Shown in pieces: positions 6,579-14,220 of a stretch of 35,734 nt of DNA (the stretch's first letter is position 1; each line of letters starts with the position of its first letter). This stretch comes from Spirochaetales bacterium. GTDB taxonomy: Bacteria; Spirochaetota; Spirochaetia; SZUA-6; DRHE01. A program made the position numbers and the translations under genes. The stretch is from NCBI GenBank assembly GCA_030615505.1, contig JAUWZD010000002.1:66436-102169 (forward strand), given 5' to 3'. The notes under the pieces were generated by a model. The model did no database searches, was not told the DNA's origin, and saw only the letters and a program-made list of their open reading frames with translations.

Positions 6579-7021
6579 TGTTAGAGATTCAGCCGATTAC
6601 ATTCAGAGAGGCAAACGCTTTCATAAAAAAACATCACAGCCATCATAAGCCGCCTCAAGGATGTAAATTCGCAATTGCCATAAATAACGGAAACGAAATT
6701 GTCGGCGTTATTACGGTAGGGCGTCCCATTGCCAGAAATCTTGATAATGGGTGGACGGCAGAAGTTACTCGATGTTGTACGGATGGCACAAAAAATGCGG
6801 CTTCCATGCTGTATGCAGCCGCCTGGAGAGCAGCTCGGGCTATGGGATATAAGCGCTTAATCAGTTATACGCTTTCTTCAGAATATGGTATCAGTCTCGT
6901 TGCTGCCGGATGGCATTTGATCGGACAGACTTCAGGCGATACCTGGAACCGTCCAAGCAGGCCGCGTCTTGATATTCACCCTATTGGCCAGAAAACATTA
7001 TGGGAGGCTCCGGCGTGCTGA
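6578..7021 (+). CDS. XF1762 family protein, GNAT-like
   Basis: The product is about 147 aa from ATG at 6578; a start at 6551 would lie within the upstream gene. It shows ITFREANAFIKKHHSHHKPPQG, then a VGVITVGRPIARNLDNG segment, EVTRCCTDGTKNAASMLYAAAWRAARAMGYKRL and YTLSSEYGISLVAAGW. These are the hallmarks of the XF1762 phage family, whose fold resembles GNAT acyltransferases. Substrate is unknown. It is a common passenger of phage early regions. Confidence 0.8.
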   Translation: MLEIQPITFREANAFIKKHHSHHKPPQGCKFAIAINNGNEIVGVITVGRPIARNLDNGWTAEVTRCCTDGTKNAASMLYAAAWRAARAMGYKRLISYTLSSEYGISLVAAGWHLIGQTSGDTWNRPSRPRLDIHPIGQKTLWEAPAC

Positions 7022-8547
7022 ACCTCCGACCCTATCAGGAAGAAGCCGTCAATAATTTCCGTGATTCTATGCGTGAGCATAAGGTAATAGAAGAACGACC
7101 TTATCAAACCAGCATCTTAGATCGAGTCCGTGCGTTTTTCCGAAAGCTCGGCAGCAAATCAGTTGTGGTGGTATCCCCGACCGGATCGGGCAAGACCGTG
7201 ATGTTCGCCAAGATTGCCAAGGGCGCCGCATCAAGAAACTCTCGGGTCCTGATTCTAGTTCATCGGCGAGAGATACTCGAACAAATCCTTAAAAGCCTAC
7301 ATGAGTTGGGCGTTGTTTCCGGCCAGATTGCAAGCGGTCGCCCCCAGACTATCGACTCGGTTCAGGTGGCCATGGTGATGAGCTTGACCAGGCGAATTAA
7401 TTACGTGAAACGACCTGATCTGATTATCGTCGATGAATGCCATCACGCCCTCCAGGATAATAGCTGGGGTCGAATACTGAAATATTGGCGGGATGTCCCT
7501 CGGATCGGTTTTACGGCCACACCCGAACGGTTGGACGGCAGAGGGCTGGGCGAAACATTTGAGGAAATGATTGTCGGGCCAAGTGTGGCCGAGCTCGTAA
7601 GGGACGGTTGGCTTTCTTGTCCGGTCGTATACCGCCCGCCTGAAGAGGTGGCGCAAAACTACCATGTGAAAAGGGGCGACTTCGACATCAAAGAACAAGC
7701 TGAGACGATGGGCAGACGAAAGATCATCGGAGACGTGATTGAGCATTATAAAAAGCATCTGGAAGGCCTGCCGGTAGTATGCTTCTGCGTCTCGGTCGAA
7801 CATAGTCATCTCATGGCCGAAGAGTTTAGGACTGCAGGATATCGAACGATGCCGGTATATGGCGATATGCCGAAGACCGAGAGAGAGCGGGCAATCCGGG
7901 GGCTGGCCGATGGTAGCGTCCAAGTGGTTACGAGTTGCGATCTGATTTCAGAGGGGGTCGATATTCCCGTGATGGCTGGCTCAATTCTGCTAAGGCGTAC
8001 TATGAGCCTGGCCCTATATCTACAGCAAGCAGGGCGAAGCCTGAGACCCTCCCCGGGAAAAAACCGAGCTATGATTCTGGATCATGTTGGCAATTATTAT
8101 CTTCACGGACATATTCTTGAAAAACGTCAATGGAGCCTGAATAGCCAGGCCCGGGATCCTCGTAAAGAAAAACCACCTGCTACTACTACTTGCCCGATTT
8201 GTTACGGCGTGTGGCCCGGGACCCCCCGCATCTGCCCTGCCTGCGGATTCAAGTTTTCCGATATCCAGCGAGAGATCAAGCCTCTGCAGATGGTTGCAGG
8301 CGAGCTGATAGAAGCAGTTCCGAGTCTGGCTCCGCATGATGCTCAGGGCATGGCTGCTTTCCTATCAGGCACCCAGAAAATGACTCCTGATCAACGGCAA
8401 AAAGCGATGTGGGGGAAAGCTTTTGAAATGGCTCAGGACGGTGCGCCGGATGCAAGGCGGAGGCTCGATGCTCTTAGGCAGGCGCTGGGATATAGGCCGA
8501 ATTGGACGGATTTTGTATGGAAAGAAATATTGAAGAGGAGGGCGTGA
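7015..8547 (+). CDS. SF2 DEAD/DEAH-box helicase with C-terminal zinc ribbon
   Basis: The product is about 510 aa from GTG at 7015, seven bases after GGGAGG; ATG at 7000 is a possible alternative. Motifs in order are Walker A SPTGSGKT near residue 55, DECHH (motif II), GFTATPERLDG (III region), SEGVDIP (V) and QQAGRSLRPSPGK (VI). A C-terminal ribbon CPICYGVWPGTPRICPACG follows. The N-terminus holds two RPYQ motifs about 25 residues apart, as if the entry segment had been duplicated. ATP-driven DNA unwinding or branch migration in phage replication or recombination is the expected role. It overlaps XF1762 by seven bases. Confidence 0.88.
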   Translation: MLNLRPYQEEAVNNFRDSMREHKVIEERPYQTSILDRVRAFFRKLGSKSVVVVSPTGSGKTVMFAKIAKGAASRNSRVLILVHRREILEQILKSLHELGVVSGQIASGRPQTIDSVQVAMVMSLTRRINYVKRPDLIIVDECHHALQDNSWGRILKYWRDVPRIGFTATPERLDGRGLGETFEEMIVGPSVAELVRDGWLSCPVVYRPPEEVAQNYHVKRGDFDIKEQAETMGRRKIIGDVIEHYKKHLEGLPVVCFCVSVEHSHLMAEEFRTAGYRTMPVYGDMPKTERERAIRGLADGSVQVVTSCDLISEGVDIPVMAGSILLRRTMSLALYLQQAGRSLRPSPGKNRAMILDHVGNYYLHGHILEKRQWSLNSQARDPRKEKPPATTTCPICYGVWPGTPRICPACGFKFSDIQREIKPLQMVAGELIEAVPSLAPHDAQGMAAFLSGTQKMTPDQRQKAMWGKAFEMAQDGAPDARRRLDALRQALGYRPNWTDFVWKEILKRRA

Positions 8548-8719
8548 TGAAATGCGAAACCTGCATCTATTTCAAAATGTGTCGGCTCAGAGATCGGTAC
8601 ATGGACGCCATAGTATGGTTGCCAATATCACCGATACCCATGAGCTGGAATATGGACGGGCCTGTAAAACTCTTACTGGTCTGTTCGATGGTTGCGTGAA
8701 TTATGAGGAGAAGGCATGA
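8547..8719 (+). pseudogene. Small cysteine-rich phage gene, probably frameshifted
   Basis: Two frames share this stretch. From ATG at 8547 (coupled to the helicase stop) the product begins MKCETCIYFKMCRLRDRYMD, but the frame then becomes unlike a soluble protein and stops at 8699. In another frame, an ORF with ATG at 8615 encodes VANITDTHELEYGRACKTL, then TGLFDGCVNYEEKA, and its TGA overlaps the exonuclease ATG (ATGA). Joined near 8600-8612 these make one plausible small Cys-rich protein. I infer a single-base indel or a programmed shift; two separate genes is the alternative. Confidence 0.45.
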
Positions 8720-9756
8720 ACCGATATACGAAAATCCGAGACTTCCACGGCGCCCGGGCCAAGGGAGTAGGCAGCTCAGATATACCGGTACTGGCCCTGC
8801 TTATGAAGCAATACGGTTCTACGCCTTATAAGCTCTGGCGGGTGAAAACCGGCAGGGATGCTCCCTGGGGAGGCAATCAGGCGACGTGGTGGGGGCATCA
8901 GCTTGAAGGGCTTGTGCTGAAGGAATGGGTATCAGATCAGTACGATCCTGAGACGGCCAAGATATTCTATCGCAATTATTTGCATCGTCGGTCAACGGGC
9001 TCCCTCAAGGTCTATACATCTGCGCGCCACCCGGATTATAAGTTTGCCCTGGCTCATGCTGATCTGATTATTAAGGAAGACGCCGGGCTTATTACCGAGG
9101 CCAAGACTCATAGCTTCTTCGCAGCACGTCGAGACGATGATCCCGACTTCGGCTATAGCCCGGATGATCGGAGCCAGGAAGGTATACCGGCAGCCCTTTT
9201 CTTGCAAGTCCAGTGGCAGCTTTTTTGTTATGGCATCCGGCAGGCTATGGCAGCCGTGCTCATCAACACAAATGATTACAGGGAGTACGGCCCTATTACT
9301 GCCGACAAAAAAACCCAGGAGCAATGTCTTGTTTTGGCCCAAAAGTTCTGGTGGCATGTAGAAAATGACCAGGAACCGAAGCCTGAGACCTGGGCGGACG
9401 TACAGAAGATGTTCCCGCAGCCGACTCAGACTACGGCCATGGTAGGCGGTGAGGATGAGATGGCGGCGCGACTTATGATCGAGCAATGGCATAAGGCAGG
9501 CCGGGGGATCGACAAACTGAAAGCGAAACGGGAGGACATCAAGAACGCCCTGGGACTGTGGATCGGCGAAAACTCGGTGTTGACTACTGCGGAGGGTGTG
9601 AAACTGGCAAGCTCCTGGAAACAGAAAAACCCAACGTCGGTAGACCTGAAAAAGCTGAAAGAGAGATTCCCGTTGCAATACGAAAAAATGTGGGAGCTGA
9701 AAATCATCACACAAGGCGAGCGCCGGGAACTGAGACCGGCGAAGCTGAAGGGGTGA
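8716..9756 (+). CDS. YqaJ-family viral recombinase exonuclease
   Basis: The product is 346 aa. GVGSSDIPVLALL near residue 17, then LEGLVLKEW, the catalytic core DYKFALAHADLI with LITEAKTHSF (D...E-x-K), and QVQWQLFCYG are the hallmarks of YqaJ/lambda-exonuclease-type alkaline exonucleases. The enzyme resects duplex DNA to leave 3' single strands for the annealing protein. The partner recT lies three small genes downstream, making an exo-annealase (SynExo) pair. The C-terminal 100 residues are helical, including DKLKAKREDIKNALGLWIG. Confidence 0.88.
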   Translation: MNRYTKIRDFHGARAKGVGSSDIPVLALLMKQYGSTPYKLWRVKTGRDAPWGGNQATWWGHQLEGLVLKEWVSDQYDPETAKIFYRNYLHRRSTGSLKVYTSARHPDYKFALAHADLIIKEDAGLITEAKTHSFFAARRDDDPDFGYSPDDRSQEGIPAALFLQVQWQLFCYGIRQAMAAVLINTNDYREYGPITADKKTQEQCLVLAQKFWWHVENDQEPKPETWADVQKMFPQPTQTTAMVGGEDEMAARLMIEQWHKAGRGIDKLKAKREDIKNALGLWIGENSVLTTAEGVKLASSWKQKNPTSVDLKKLKERFPLQYEKMWELKIITQGERRELRPAKLKG

Positions 9757-9760
9757 AAAA

Positions 9761-9964
9761 GTGTATCGATATAAAATAAAGAGTACCGGTCATTCTTCAA
9801 ATAAATATGGAAATTGCGAAGTATGCGATGAACATGCCACAGAGGTTTTTCATCAAACAGAAGAACGAAAATATTCCGGCGGATGGACAAGATATATGTG
9901 TAGGGATTTATACGGGCACAAGGAATGTCTGGAAAGGATGAGGAGGAAACCCCATGAAAGGTAA
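9761..9964 (+). CDS. Small zinc-binding phage protein
   Basis: The product is 67 aa from a GTG start just after the exonuclease stop. It contains CEVCDEHATEVFHQ and CRDLYGHKEC, a Cys/His set consistent with a zinc ribbon. No family is recognised. It overlaps the next gene by 11 bases. Confidence 0.55.
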   Translation: MYRYKIKSTGHSSNKYGNCEVCDEHATEVFHQTEERKYSGGWTRYMCRDLYGHKECLERMRRKPHER

Positions 9965-10148
9965 GGGAAATTTCCATAAAAAACGACATAAGTTTCTTCA
10001 TGAATGTTTAGGCGAATTAGTGGCGGATTTTATTAGCCATACAAAAGAACTGCCAAGCGAAACTACTGTTATGAGACTTATGGAATGGTCTAATGCGCAA
10101 TTCGGGGGCGTTGCTCTTGAGAAAAATAACCAAGGAGGTAAGCCGTGA
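9954..10148 (+). CDS. Small phage protein of unknown function
   Basis: The product is 64 aa; the ATG follows GAGGAAACCCC. It has a basic start (KGKGNFHKKRHKF) followed by helices (CLGELVADFISH, TVMRLMEWSNAQFGG). The stop overlaps the next GTG. No family is recognised. Confidence 0.55.
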   Translation: MKGKGNFHKKRHKFLHECLGELVADFISHTKELPSETTVMRLMEWSNAQFGGVALEKNNQGGKP

Positions 10149-10465
10149 GTGAAAAAGCATTCGAGGAATGGGCGATATTGGAACTTTTCGGACATCGCAA
10201 GCTTGCGGGATTGATTAAGGAGGAGACGATAGGATCAGCCACATTCATCCGCATTGACGTAATAGGCATAGATGGCAAATTCACGGCAATACAATTTTAC
10301 AATCCGGCAGCGGTCTACTGCATCACGCCGACTTCAGAAGAATCGGCAAGGCGGGCAGCAAGCATTAATGATCCACAGCCGGTAAAGCGATGGGAATTAT
10401 TGCCGGAACCACAGGCGTCCGTAGAGGAGCCTGAATATGAAGAAGATGAGGAGTTACCATTATGA
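10145..10465 (+). CDS. Conserved-looking phage protein of unknown function
   Basis: The product is 106 aa from a GTG start with AAGGAGG upstream. The text EEWAILELFGHRKLAGLIKEETIG..., then QFYNPAAVYCITPTSEESARRAA, is one I associate with a recurring phage early protein of unknown role. It has a compact beta-rich core and an acidic tail (EEPEYEEDEELPL). It is coupled to recT by ATGA. Confidence 0.6.
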   Translation: MSEKAFEEWAILELFGHRKLAGLIKEETIGSATFIRIDVIGIDGKFTAIQFYNPAAVYCITPTSEESARRAASINDPQPVKRWELLPEPQASVEEPEYEEDEELPL

Positions 10466-11394
10466 GGAACCAACCACAAAAAGAAAAAAACCAGACTGAA
10501 GGCGAGTTTTTCAACATTGTCGGAACCGGACGCAAAGGTGTTGAGGATATGTTCGGCAAAATGAGCGAAGAGATCATGTCCGTAGCTGTGGAATCTGTAC
10601 GCAAAATGGAAAACACCTGGAAACAGCGGGCGCTTCTTTCAATCGTGAACAACGAAAATCTTAAGGGCGTGCTCGCAACACGGAAAGGGATCTATTCGAT
10701 CTATAATTGCATGATCGAAGCCGTACAAATGGGGCTGCAGCTAGGCGGACATTTCCCACATGCACATCTTGTACCTTTCAAAGGCGAGGCAAAGCTCATC
10801 GCCACAAAAGAGGGCTATATTTTCTGCTCCGTTCATTCTCAAGATTCCGTTTTATCATCGGCAGAAATCCAGCCGGTTCACGATGGGGAAAATTTCAAAA
10901 TAGATCTAGCTGCAAAAACAGTAAGTCATACATTCGATCCGGGAAAAAACAAAAAAGGAAAGTTGATTCTCGTATATGGAATATTCATCGGCAAGGATGG
11001 GAAAACCAAGAGGATCGATTATCGGATGCGGGAACAAATCATGCCGAACCGTGAGCGATCTTCTTCTTATCAAGCTTATAAGGCGGGGAAAATCTCGGAA
11101 AATCAATGCACCTGGATAACGGATGAAGATGCCATGATTATTAAAAGTGCTGCAAAGTCTATGCTCAAACCTTATGCTGCGGAAAGCGAGGGATTGGCGA
11201 TGCTATACAAGCAAGATATTGAGTCGATTGAAGCGCCTGAACCGGATATGCGGGATGTTACCGAGCGGATGAGCGATAAGCTGGATAGCGCTATTGAGGG
11301 AATGGAGCCGGGGGAGGGAAAAAAGGAAGAGCCGAAATCAGATCAAGAAACGATACAGCCTGAGCCAGGGAAAAAGCCGGGGGATTTGTTTTGA
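10462..11394 (+). CDS. recT: RecT-family single-strand annealing protein
   Basis: The product is 310 aa. The core runs from about residue 25 to 245: FGKMSEEIMSVAVES, AVQMGLQLGGHFPHAHLVPF, AKLIATKEGYIF, ILVYGIFIGKDGKTKRIDYRM and WITDEDAMIIKSAAKSML. This order is that of RecT/Redbeta-type annealases. It anneals complementary single strands produced by the YqaJ exonuclease encoded upstream. The C-terminal 60 residues are acidic and disordered (EPGEGKKEEPKSDQETIQPE), a usual site for partner binding. Confidence 0.9.
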   Translation: MRNQPQKEKNQTEGEFFNIVGTGRKGVEDMFGKMSEEIMSVAVESVRKMENTWKQRALLSIVNNENLKGVLATRKGIYSIYNCMIEAVQMGLQLGGHFPHAHLVPFKGEAKLIATKEGYIFCSVHSQDSVLSSAEIQPVHDGENFKIDLAAKTVSHTFDPGKNKKGKLILVYGIFIGKDGKTKRIDYRMREQIMPNRERSSSYQAYKAGKISENQCTWITDEDAMIIKSAAKSMLKPYAAESEGLAMLYKQDIESIEAPEPDMRDVTERMSDKLDSAIEGMEPGEGKKEEPKSDQETIQPEPGKKPGDLF

Positions 11395-11534
11395 AGGCCC
11401 GGAGTCCACTGCCTAAAATGCTTGATACAATTAATGCCACTTCTTTGCAAAGACGCATGGCCCTTATTCTTCTAAGGGTGAACGGAATAGAAAATGCGAT
11501 TGAATACGTCGAAGGATTGGAGAAAGCGAAATGA
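11391..11534 (+). CDS. 47-aa phage protein of unknown function
   Basis: The TTG overlaps the recT stop (TTGA), and the stop overlaps the next ATG (ATGA). The product is basic and helical (MKARSPLPKMLDTINATSL, then RRMALILLRVNGIENAIEY). No family is recognised. Confidence 0.5.
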   Translation: MKARSPLPKMLDTINATSLQRRMALILLRVNGIENAIEYVEGLEKAK

Positions 11535-11677
11535 CCCACAAAACCCTCATAGAAAAAATCAGGCGGGATCTCCAATGGGTTGAGAAAGAAATAGCCTGCC
11601 TGAAAAAACAACTGGAGAAAATTAGGGCTTGCTTGCAGGAGATACAGGCGGAATTGGCGGGGAGGATAAGGGGATGA
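11531..11677 (+). CDS. 48-aa coiled-coil phage protein
   Basis: The product is almost entirely one predicted coiled coil (IEKIRRDLQWVEKEIACLKK, then QLEKIRACLQEIQAELAGR). It is coupled on both sides by ATGA. Function is unknown; oligomerisation is likely. Confidence 0.5.
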   Translation: MTHKTLIEKIRRDLQWVEKEIACLKKQLEKIRACLQEIQAELAGRIRG

Positions 11678-12009
11678 AAGATAGACGGAAAGAAATCTTA
11701 AATCATCTGAACAGCCATGACGATGCTTTTTATTTCAAAAAAAGCAAAAGAATAAAAAAACCTCTGGCCTGGGATGATTTACAGCAAGCAATATTCGAGA
11801 TAGATGATTTAAAAGATAATCTCGAAAAAGCCGAGATCTGCATCAAAGAAGCCTGCAAGCAGGCGATTACAGAAGAGATGCACGGGAAAGAAACATTGAA
11901 AATGTTCTCACTGGCTTATCCACTTTCTTGGAGCGAAACGCTTATAAAACTTATTAAGAATTTGCGGGATGCTATCGACGTTATCGGAATTGGAGAAGAT
12001 CATGGATGA
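11674..12009 (+). CDS. Helical phage protein of unknown function
   Basis: The product is about 111 aa from ATG at 11674, which overlaps the previous stop and follows GGGAGG. It has a basic first third (FKKSKRIKKPLAW) and a long helix around residues 40-60 (AIFEIDDLKDNLEKAEICIK). No family is recognised. Confidence 0.55.
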   Translation: MKDRRKEILNHLNSHDDAFYFKKSKRIKKPLAWDDLQQAIFEIDDLKDNLEKAEICIKEACKQAITEEMHGKETLKMFSLAYPLSWSETLIKLIKNLRDAIDVIGIGEDHG

Positions 12010-12334
12010 AATAACCATGGCTGTAATACACCGCAACATGCCGTATCTGCTCTTTTCTCTTGGCGCATTCCTGGGAACTGGTATTTGCATTATAGCTGCA
12101 TTTCTTATTTCCCACCGAAACACACATCGGCACATCATCAAACACCATCTGCAGGATGCTGCAAAAACTTACATCCGGGATAAGGATGAGGAGATCAAGA
12201 TGCTGACCGGCGAGCGGGATCGGCTACTGATAGAAAAAGAAGAACTGTCTGTCATAGTACGGAGTGTTCATCGCAGCCTGGGGGAAAATCTATCAGGATT
12301 GTATCTCGTGAAGTCCAGGAGGAGGAGCGGATGA
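12002..12334 (+). CDS. Membrane-anchored coiled-coil protein
   Basis: The product is about 110 aa from ATG at 12002, overlapping the previous gene by eight bases. One transmembrane span lies at about residues 14-36 (YLLFSLGAFLGTGICIIAAFL), followed by a His/Arg-rich stretch and a coiled coil (RDKDEEIKMLTGERDRLLIE). The layout suggests an inner-membrane anchor with a cytoplasmic coil. A holin is unlikely, with a single span and no lysis genes nearby. Confidence 0.55.
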   Translation: MDEITMAVIHRNMPYLLFSLGAFLGTGICIIAAFLISHRNTHRHIIKHHLQDAAKTYIRDKDEEIKMLTGERDRLLIEKEELSVIVRSVHRSLGENLSGLYLVKSRRRSG

Positions 12335-12480
12335 AATGCAAATGTGGTAAAAAGGCGGTTGTAGCTCTAAACGGTTATTGGTTCTGTCTGGATTGCTTAG
12401 ATGAGGGCGTGGAAGATGCTGCAAAAATAGTTGAGCAATGCATTAAAGGAGCCATGCAGATTAAGAGGAAAAGCGGATGA
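12331..12480 (+). CDS. Small zinc-ribbon protein
   Basis: The product is 49 aa, with ATGA coupling and an AGGAGGAG ribosome site. CKCGKK at residues 3-8 and CLDCLD at about 19-24 form a four-cysteine zinc ribbon. A helix follows (VEDAAKIVEQCIKGAM). Function is unknown. Confidence 0.6.
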   Translation: MKCKCGKKAVVALNGYWFCLDCLDEGVEDAAKIVEQCIKGAMQIKRKSG

Positions 12481-12647
12481 GTGAAATAGTAGTCTGTCCT
12501 CTATGCGGAAAACTGAACGAAGAGGATTGGCCTCTGCGAATAAACGGGGAAGTTGAGATGGGTGGCTGTCAGGATTGCTGGGAAAAACAGTGCGATGAGG
12601 AATGGTGGAAGATGGTAATAGCTATTGATCGGATTATGGCGGGGTAG
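12477..12647 (+). CDS. Small zinc-ribbon protein
   Basis: The product is 56 aa, ATGA-coupled. CPLCGK at residue 7 and CQDCWEKQC at about 31-39 predict zinc binding. It is acidic, with a tryptophan-rich helix (EEWWKMVIAIDRIMAG). Function is unknown. Confidence 0.6.
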   Translation: MSEIVVCPLCGKLNEEDWPLRINGEVEMGGCQDCWEKQCDEEWWKMVIAIDRIMAG

Positions 12648-12658
12648 AAAAGCGGATA

Positions 12659-12916
12659 ATGCAATATCGGGTAATTCTGCGAAAAGGGAAATACGATCAT
12701 AGATACTATCATGATTATTTTCTCAATGGCCTTATCCCGGATCATGTTCTCGAACTTATGATAGCCAATACCGTTGATGAGAAAATGGGGATTTGCGATG
12801 GCTGTGAGGCTGCTTTCCATTGCCATGTTATTGAGGAAGAAACCGGAAAGAAATATTGCCCGATTTTATTTCACGATGTTGTGAAACCAGGCTGGAAAGT
12901 AAGTCAATTAGTTTAG
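12659..12916 (+). CDS. Small phage protein with cysteine cluster
   Basis: The product is 85 aa. The sequence MQYRVILRKGKYDHRYYHDY is followed by ICDGCEAAFHCHVIEEETGKKYCP, a possible metal site. It ends within the Shine-Dalgarno (AGGAGG) of the DUF1643 gene. No family is recognised. The reverse-strand frame over the same stretch has no support. Confidence 0.5.
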   Translation: MQYRVILRKGKYDHRYYHDYFLNGLIPDHVLELMIANTVDEKMGICDGCEAAFHCHVIEEETGKKYCPILFHDVVKPGWKVSQLV

Positions 12917-12927
12917 GAGGAAAAAGA

Positions 12928-13407
12928 TTGAAGATAAAAGTTTGTTTTGCAGATGCTTTGTTTTCAAGATGTCGGACATATCGTTATGTTTTATGGCGAT
13001 GGTGGGATAGAGAAAAACCGTATGCCATGTTCATTGGTTTGAATCCATCTACTGCCGATGAAACAAAAGACGATTCCACAATTCGACGCTGCATGAATTT
13101 TGCTTCCGCCTGGGGATATGGCGGTCTGTGTATGATGAATCTATTTGCCCTCCGAGCTACAAATCCAAAAGAGATGATGAAACATCCTGAACCTGTTGGA
13201 CCCAAGAACGACTTCTATCTTTGGAGATTTTCTCGGCAAGCAGAAATTGTAATAGCAGCCTGGGGGACAAAAGGTGAATATCAATCTAGGGATGAAATCG
13301 TATGCGCCATGTTGGGAAATATGGTGTGCCTTGGATTAACGAAAAACGGGCATCCACGACATCCATTATATTTGTCCAAAAATACAGAAATGAGGCCATT
13401 CAAATGA
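12928..13407 (+). CDS. DUF1643 family protein
   Basis: The product is 159 aa from TTG at 12928, eight bases after AGGAGG. The frame can be opened earlier at 12856, but that would overlap the previous gene. Signature text: YRYVLWRWWDREKPYAMFIGLNPSTADE, then STIRRCMNFASAWGYGGLCMMNLFALRAT, and later AAWGTKG and CLGLTKNGHPRHPLYL. DUF1643 proteins recur in phages and restriction islands. The family function is unknown. Confidence 0.88.
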   Translation: MKIKVCFADALFSRCRTYRYVLWRWWDREKPYAMFIGLNPSTADETKDDSTIRRCMNFASAWGYGGLCMMNLFALRATNPKEMMKHPEPVGPKNDFYLWRFSRQAEIVIAAWGTKGEYQSRDEIVCAMLGNMVCLGLTKNGHPRHPLYLSKNTEMRPFK

Positions 13408-13562
13408 AATGTCATTTCTGCGAAACCGAGACAGAAAACATCGTTGAGATAGATGCACCCCTGGGGCAAGGCAAAAAACTGAAATGGAAACAGATAGCGG
13501 TGTGCTGGGATAAGAAATGTCAAGAGAAATGGGAGAGGATGCAAAGGAGAGTATATGTCTGA
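13404..13562 (+). CDS. Small zinc-ribbon protein
   Basis: The product is 52 aa from ATG at 13404, overlapping the DUF1643 stop. CHFCET at residue 3 and CWDKKCQEKW at about 34 make a zinc ribbon. Function is unknown. Confidence 0.55.
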   Translation: MKCHFCETETENIVEIDAPLGQGKKLKWKQIAVCWDKKCQEKWERMQRRVYV

Positions 13563-13788
13563 ATTACCGGAAGGAATGGAACCAGAAGAATTTGCAGATG
13601 AGATTCTTAGCGATCATAAACTGTTTCGATTCGGAGTCGATAAAAGACCTACCCTGCCTCATGAACGTGATGAATATGGATATACTACTGTACTCACAAA
13701 CCGGGGAGTCAAAAAAGCAAGGAAATTATTTGACGAGATGTTCCCGGATTATGACTTCGAGAAAGACAGCGGAATTATTTGGGATTAG
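13555..13788 (+). CDS. Acidic phage protein of unknown function
   Basis: The product is 77 aa, and its start overlaps the previous gene by eight bases after GGAGAG. It is acidic with many aromatics (FADEILSDHKLFRFGVDK..., then MFPDYDFEKDSGIIWD). No family is recognised. It lies directly before the excisionase-like gene. Confidence 0.5.
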   Translation: MSELPEGMEPEEFADEILSDHKLFRFGVDKRPTLPHERDEYGYTTVLTNRGVKKARKLFDEMFPDYDFEKDSGIIWD

Positions 13789-13802
13789 GAAAGGAGGATA
13801 AT

Positions 13803-14051
13803 ATGCCTGAAACTACATACACGAAAGAGGAAATAGATATTATCGGCGGCAAGAAATTGTTGACAGTCAGGGAAGCTGCATATTTGCTGGGTGTACATCG
13901 AGTAACCGTTCACAGAATGATTTCTAAGGGCAAAATTCAAACAATAAAAATAGGCCGGTCTACTCGGATTCCTGTAAAAGAAATCGATTTATTCATCAAA
14001 TCGAACGCAAAATATAGAGGAATCAGGCAGATTCCTGACCCCCTGCCTTAA
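13803..14051 (+). CDS. Excisionase-like helix-turn-helix protein (HTH_17)
   Basis: The product is 82 aa from ATG at 13803, with AAAGGAGG before it; a start at 13779 would lie inside the upstream gene. Residues 18-65 (KLLTVREAAYLLGVHRVTV, HRMISKGKIQTIKIGRSTRI, PVKEIDLFI) are the classic MerR-like winged HTH of the excisionase family. Its place as the last gene before the attachment site supports a recombination directionality factor that bends or binds the arm region next door. It could instead be a general regulator. Confidence 0.75.
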   Translation: MPETTYTKEEIDIIGGKKLLTVREAAYLLGVHRVTVHRMISKGKIQTIKIGRSTRIPVKEIDLFIKSNAKYRGIRQIPDPLP

Positions 14052-14090
14052 AACGTATCCGGTTGTGTAGCCAGTATTCGGAAATATAAT

Positions 14091-14186
14091 GTTACATTCG
14101 GCTACTATCAGATATCACAGGAGACTATAAGTTATTACCAGATATAGATTAGTTACATTCAGATATTATGAGATACTATCAATATC
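14091..14186 (+). repeat. Short direct repeats beside the attachment site (arm-type sites?)
   Basis: The 144-bp stretch between the excisionase-like gene and the tRNA fragment holds several exact words in direct orientation. GTTACATTC is at 14091 and 14152. CAGATAT is at 14109, 14139 and 14160. TACTATCA(G)ATATC is at 14103 and 14174. This is the arrangement expected of arm-type binding sites for a tyrosine recombinase or excisionase. No gene lies here. Confidence 0.5.
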
Positions 14187-14198
14187 CCTACAAAATCC

Positions 14199-14220
14199 GG
14201 TTCGAGTCCTGCCCCTGCTA
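14199..14220 (+). other. Attachment site: 3' fragment of a tRNA gene (attR)
   Basis: The 22 bases from GGTTCGAGTCC to CCTGCTA read as the T-loop, 3' T-stem strand, 3' acceptor strand and discriminator base of a tRNA without encoded CCA. The sequence to the left cannot pair to finish the T-stem: a tRNA would need GCAGG before TTCGAGT, but TCCGG is present. So only the 3' part is tRNA-derived. This is what an element integrating into a tRNA 3' end leaves at its distal junction. The tRNA identity cannot be read from this fragment. Confidence 0.7.

Noticed and set aside
7297..7923. 208-codon minus-strand ORF over the helicase
   Set aside because: It is a shadow of conserved helicase motifs, has no ribosome site and shows no family-like text.
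8992..9714. 240-codon minus-strand ORF over the exonuclease
   Set aside because: It lies opposite a clear YqaJ gene, has no ribosome site and has low-quality composition.
1..14051. Integrase, portal, terminase or lysis genes
   Set aside because: None was found in the visible phage segment; they must lie left of the window if the element is complete.
14020..14220. Complete tRNA gene
   Set aside because: Only the T-loop and 3' strand fit; no anticodon arm or matching 5' acceptor strand is found to the left.
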